Below, in pieces: positions 36,944-39,928 of a DNA stretch of 39,928 nucleotides; the first letter of the stretch is position 1, and every line of letters begins with the position of its first letter. A program made the translations under genes and the position numbers. Origin of the DNA: Paludibacteraceae bacterium. GTDB lineage: Bacteria > Bacteroidota > Bacteroidia > Bacteroidales > Paludibacteraceae. The stretch is from the NCBI GenBank assembly GCA_017508305.1, contig JAFVZF010000125.1, positions 1 to 39,928 on the forward strand. The letters are read 5' to 3'. Below the pieces are notes generated by a model that had not been told where the DNA came from, did no database searches, and was given only the letters and a program-made list of their open reading frames with translations.

Positions 36944-37719
36944 TATTTTTGACTTAAAACTTCTTCTACGTACTGAAAAGTGGATAAAATAGCTGCATCT
37001 CCCTTTTGGATTGCAATGGTATGCTCAAAATGAGCTGATGGTTTTCTGTCAATGGTACGAATGGTCCAACCATCTCGTTCGACCACAATTCCGCGGTTGC
37101 CCATATTAATCATAGGTTCTATGGCGATAACCATGCCTTCACGGAGTTGTAATCCTTGACCTCTTTTGCCATAGTTAGGAACTTCCGGATCTTCGTGCAT
37201 GTTACGACCAATGCCATGTCCCACCATTTCGCGTACCACAGAGTAGCCTGCAGCTTGACAATGTTGTTGGATAGCATAGCCTATATCGCCCAATCTTTTA
37301 CCATGACGAGCTTGCTCAATACCTTTATACAGCGACTCTTTTGTAGTATCCAACAATCGTTTTACTTTTGGATCCACATTGCCTACACAAAACGTATAAG
37401 CAGAATCACCATAAAATCCATCGATAATCGTGCCGCAATCAACCGAAACAATATCGCCATCCTTTAGCGCATAATCCGACGGAATGCCATGAACCACCTG
37501 TTCATTGACCGAGATACACAAAGTATTTGGGAAACCTTGGTACCCTAAAAAACCAGGCAAAGCACCATTAGAACGGATAAAATCTTCTGCGATTTTATCC
37601 AATTCTAAGGTGGTTATACCAATTCTTATTGCTTTTGCAACTTCTGCTAAAGTCTTTCCGACTAAAACATTGCTCTTTCTAAGCAATTCTATTTCTTCGG
37701 GAGTCTTTAGGTATATCAT
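36943..37719 (-). CDS. map: Methionine aminopeptidase, type I
   Basis: Removes the initiator methionine from new proteins. The protein is 258 residues from ATG 37719, which lies four bases after the secY stop; a TTG six codons upstream would overlap secY and is not preferred. Metal ligands of the pita-bread fold are visible in [20 protein letters not shown] (two Asp), [13 protein letters not shown] (His), IEPMIN (Glu) and EHTIAI (Glu). Confidence 0.97.
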   Translation of the reverse strand: MIYLKTPEEIELLRKSNVLVGKTLAEVAKAIRIGITTLELDKIAEDFIRSNGALPGFLGYQGFPNTLCISVNEQVVHGIPSDYALKDGDIVSVDCGTIIDGFYGDSAYTFCVGNVDPKVKRLLDTTKESLYKGIEQARHGKRLGDIGYAIQQHCQAAGYSVVREMVGHGIGRNMHEDPEVPNYGKRGQGLQLREGMVIAIEPMINMGNRGIVVERDGWTIRTIDRKPSAHFEHTIAIQKGDAAILSTFQYVEEVLSQK

Positions 37720-37723
37720 ACTT

Positions 37724-39061
37724 TTAATAGGCTGCAATAGATCCCGAACGACCTTTAATGCGTCCGCTTTGCATCAAACCGTCATAGTGACGATTCAATA
37801 GGTGGCTTTCAATTTGTTGCAAGGTATCCAAAACAACACCTACCATAATCAACAACGAAGTTCCACCAAAGAATTGGGCGAACGATTGACTGACACCAAA
37901 TACTCCGGCAAACGCAGGCATAATCGCAACAAGACCCAAGAAAATAGATCCGGGCAATGTAATACGCGACATAATGGTATCAAGATATTCAGCCGTTTTT
38001 TTGCCGGGTTTAACGCCGGGTATAAATCCGTTGTTCATTTTCATGTGCTCAGCCATCTGAGTTGGGTTCATGGTTACTGCTGTATAGAAATACGTAAAGG
38101 CAATAATCAAAATAAAGAACACGAAGTTATACCAAAAACCGTTAATATCCATAAATGCGAGTGCAAAGTTACTAACATTTCCGTCAGATGCAAAAAAACC
38201 TGACAAAGAAGTTGGAATTAACATCAATGCTTGTGCAAAAATGATAGGCATTACACCTGCAGCATTTACTTTTAAAGGGATGTATTGACGAACACCACCG
38301 TATTGTTGATTGCCTACAATGCGTTTTGCATATTGCACAGGAACTTTACGGGTACCTTGTACCAACAAAATACTAGCGGCAATAACCAACAATAAGAAGA
38401 CGATTTCTGCCAAGAACATTACCAACCCACCGGTCGATTCGTTCAATCTCGACATAAATTCACCCATCAAAGAACGAGGGAAACGGGCAATAATACCTAC
38501 CAAAATGATGAATGAAACACCATTTCCGATACCTTTTTCTGTGATGCGTTCGCCCAACCATAAGACAAACATACTACCTGCTGCCAAGATCAACGTAGAG
38601 GTAATCATAAAGAAATTACCTTCAGGTAGCGCAGGGCCTACTTGGTATCTCAACGAAAGCAAATAAGCAGGGCCTTGGAATAATAACAACAATACAGTTA
38701 AGTAACGGGTTATTTGATCCATTTTACGACGACCGCTTTCGCCTTCACGTTGCAATTTTTGGAAGTATGGAATTGCCATACCCAACAATTGAACAACAAT
38801 CGATGCCGTGATATAAGGCATGATACCAAGAGCGAAGACCGATGCATTCGAGAACGCACCACCGGAGAACATATCCAACAACATCATTAGGCCGCTATTA
38901 GCAGAAGAACCTAATTCTTGTAGCATATTGACATCTACTCCGGGAAGAACCACATACGAACCCAAACGATATATTACCACAAATAGGAAGGTAGTAATCA
39001 ATCGGTTACGAAGTTCTTCGATCTTCCAAATGTTTTGTATTGTTTCAAGGATTTTCTTCAT
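37724..39061 (-). CDS. secY: Protein translocase subunit SecY
   Basis: Channel of the Sec protein export system in the inner membrane. The protein is 445 residues with ten transmembrane segments. Family landmarks are RLGSYVVLPGVDVN near the start, the plug region DMFSGGAFSNASVFALGIMPYI, GIGNGVSFI, and FIPGVKPGKKTAEYLD with the cytoplasmic loop that contacts SecA and the ribosome. It follows rplO after nine bases. Confidence 0.98.
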   Translation of the reverse strand: MKKILETIQNIWKIEELRNRLITTFLFVVIYRLGSYVVLPGVDVNMLQELGSSANSGLMMLLDMFSGGAFSNASVFALGIMPYITASIVVQLLGMAIPYFQKLQREGESGRRKMDQITRYLTVLLLLFQGPAYLLSLRYQVGPALPEGNFFMITSTLILAAGSMFVLWLGERITEKGIGNGVSFIILVGIIARFPRSLMGEFMSRLNESTGGLVMFLAEIVFLLLVIAASILLVQGTRKVPVQYAKRIVGNQQYGGVRQYIPLKVNAAGVMPIIFAQALMLIPTSLSGFFASDGNVSNFALAFMDINGFWYNFVFFILIIAFTYFYTAVTMNPTQMAEHMKMNNGFIPGVKPGKKTAEYLDTIMSRITLPGSIFLGLVAIMPAFAGVFGVSQSFAQFFGGTSLLIMVGVVLDTLQQIESHLLNRHYDGLMQSGRIKGRSGSIAAY

Positions 39062-39070
39062 AGTAACGTA

Positions 39071-39517
39071 TTATAATGTTACCACACTGCCACCTGCTTT
39101 TTCGATGGCTTCGATTGCAGCCTTAGAGAAAGCATGTGCAGATACTTCCAATTTAGAAGTCAATTCACCTTTTGCTAAGATCTTAACCAATTGTTTCGAA
39201 GAGATAAAGCCAGCTTCAATCAAATCATTCACAGAAATTTTTTCAAGATTCTTTGCAGTAGCCAACTCTTGCAATACAGACAAGTTAATTGCTTTGTATT
39301 CTACACGATTGATATTTTTAAAGCCAAATTTAGGCAAACGACGTTGCATAGGCATTTGACCACCTTCAAAGCCAATCTTTCTAGAATAACCAGAGCGAGA
39401 TTTAGCACCTTTATGACCACGAGTAGAGGTACCACCTAAACCGGAACCAGAACCGCGACCAACTCTTTTACGTATTTTTACAGAACCTTCTGCAGGTTTC
39501 AAATTACTTAAATCCAT
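39071..39517 (-). CDS. rplO: 50S ribosomal protein L15
   Basis: Large-subunit assembly protein. It has 148 residues, with a glycine/arginine-rich start (KRVGRGSGSGLGGTSTRGHKG) and the L18e/L15 fold ending ALEKAGG-like EAIEKAGGSVVTL. It sits between rpmD and secY, the conserved order. Confidence 0.98.
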   Translation of the reverse strand: MDLSNLKPAEGSVKIRKRVGRGSGSGLGGTSTRGHKGAKSRSGYSRKIGFEGGQMPMQRRLPKFGFKNINRVEYKAINLSVLQELATAKNLEKISVNDLIEAGFISSKQLVKILAKGELTSKLEVSAHAFSKAAIEAIEKAGGSVVTL

Positions 39518-39546
39518 GTCTCTTTTTTTTAAAATTGTAAAAAGAA

Positions 39547-39723
39547 TTACTTCACAACTACAACCAAGTGTTTAACTTTGTTGATCATACCCAATACTTG
39601 AGGGGTAGCTTCTTTTTCCACCACTGCGTTTAATTTTCTCAAACCAAGGGCATCCAACGTTCTTTTTTGGTCGATAGGAGCACCAATACGGCTCTTTACT
39701 TGTTTCACTTTTATTGTTGCCAT
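39547..39723 (-). CDS. rpmD: 50S ribosomal protein L30
   Basis: Large-subunit protein of 58 residues, starting MATIKVKQVKSRIGAP and containing LGLRKLNAVVE. It lies between rpsE (eight bases) and rplO (29 bases). The presence of L30 is the usual state in free-living bacteria. Confidence 0.95.
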   Translation of the reverse strand: MATIKVKQVKSRIGAPIDQKRTLDALGLRKLNAVVEKEATPQVLGMINKVKHLVVVVK

Positions 39724-39731
39724 CGTACTTA

Positions 39732-39928
39732 TTATTTACCGGTGAACACTTTTTCCATAGAGATACCTCTGTGTTGTGCAACAGTATACGCATCTCTTAA
39801 TTCAGACAAAGCCAAGATAGTAGCTTTAACCAAGTTATGAGGGTTAGAAGAACCTTTAGACTTAGCCAACACGTCGGTAATACCAACGCTTTCCAACACA
39901 GCACGCATAGCACCACCGGCTTTTACAC
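39732..39928 (-). CDS. rpsE: 30S ribosomal protein S5, C-terminal part (5' end outside window)
   Basis: Only the last 65 or so residues are present; the gene enters from the right edge. [33 protein letters not shown] and the end in [12 protein letters not shown] are typical of the S5 C-terminal domain. It is the first visible gene of the ribosomal operon. Confidence 0.95.
   Translation of the reverse strand, partial: VKAGGAMRAVLESVGITDVLAKSKGSSNPHNLVKATILALSELRDAYTVAQHRGISMEKVFTGK

Overview
This window looks like ordinary chromosome from a member of the Bacteroidota, most likely order Bacteroidales. The evidence is several promoters of the TTTG-N19/20-TAnnTTTG type used by this phylum's primary sigma factor, few Shine-Dalgarno sequences, a zinc-free L36 of 38 residues, an L17 with an Ala/Glu/Lys-rich tail, the gene order guaB - PpiC-like - SurA-like - OstA-like, and a TPP-riboswitch TonB receptor/PnuT pair. 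I see no insertion sequence, prophage, CRISPR array, tRNA or rRNA. Nearly all of the sequence is coding.

Layout, left to right. 1-908: 3' part of cysS, closed by a strong terminator. 1027-5521 (+): four-gene tripartite efflux operon (TolC-like, MacA-like, MacB-type ATPase, FtsX-type permease). 5559-6659 (+): SPOR-domain protein and a YciO-like YrdC protein from a consensus promoter. 6662-11220 (-): TPP riboswitch, thiamine TonB receptor, PnuT transporter, then a secreted alkaline-phosphatase-fold protein that has lost almost all catalytic residues. 11246-15062 (-): TsaC/Sua5, a polyprenyl-phosphate sugar transferase and a ClC-CBS channel in one tight operon with a consensus promoter. 15073-19595 (+): recJ, recQ (TTG start) and ribonuclease Z. 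19715-26521 (+): guaB followed by three periplasmic folding factors and an OstA/LptA-like protein, an outer-membrane biogenesis cluster. 26518-28075 (-): trpB2 behind a complete tryptophan attenuator. 28130-28930 (-): DUF177 protein and L32. 28971-33550 (-): pyrH, frr, an Omp85-type barrel, rsgA and an orphan histidine kinase. 33571-39928 (-): the end of the spc/alpha ribosomal operon (rpsE, rpmD, rplO, secY, map, infA, rpmJ, rpsM, rpsK, rpsD, rpoA, rplQ), closed by a terminator.

The most notable element is the trp attenuator at about 27929-28046. A 14-residue leader peptide with tandem Trp codons overlaps a 1:2 hairpin, which competes with a 2:3 antiterminator and a 3:4 intrinsic terminator just before a free-standing trpB2. 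Second is the degenerate PafA-like protein in the thiamine-uptake region. Third is a probable anti-Shine-Dalgarno sequence directly after the TPP aptamer. All base pairing and motif calls were made by eye; no folding or database search was run.
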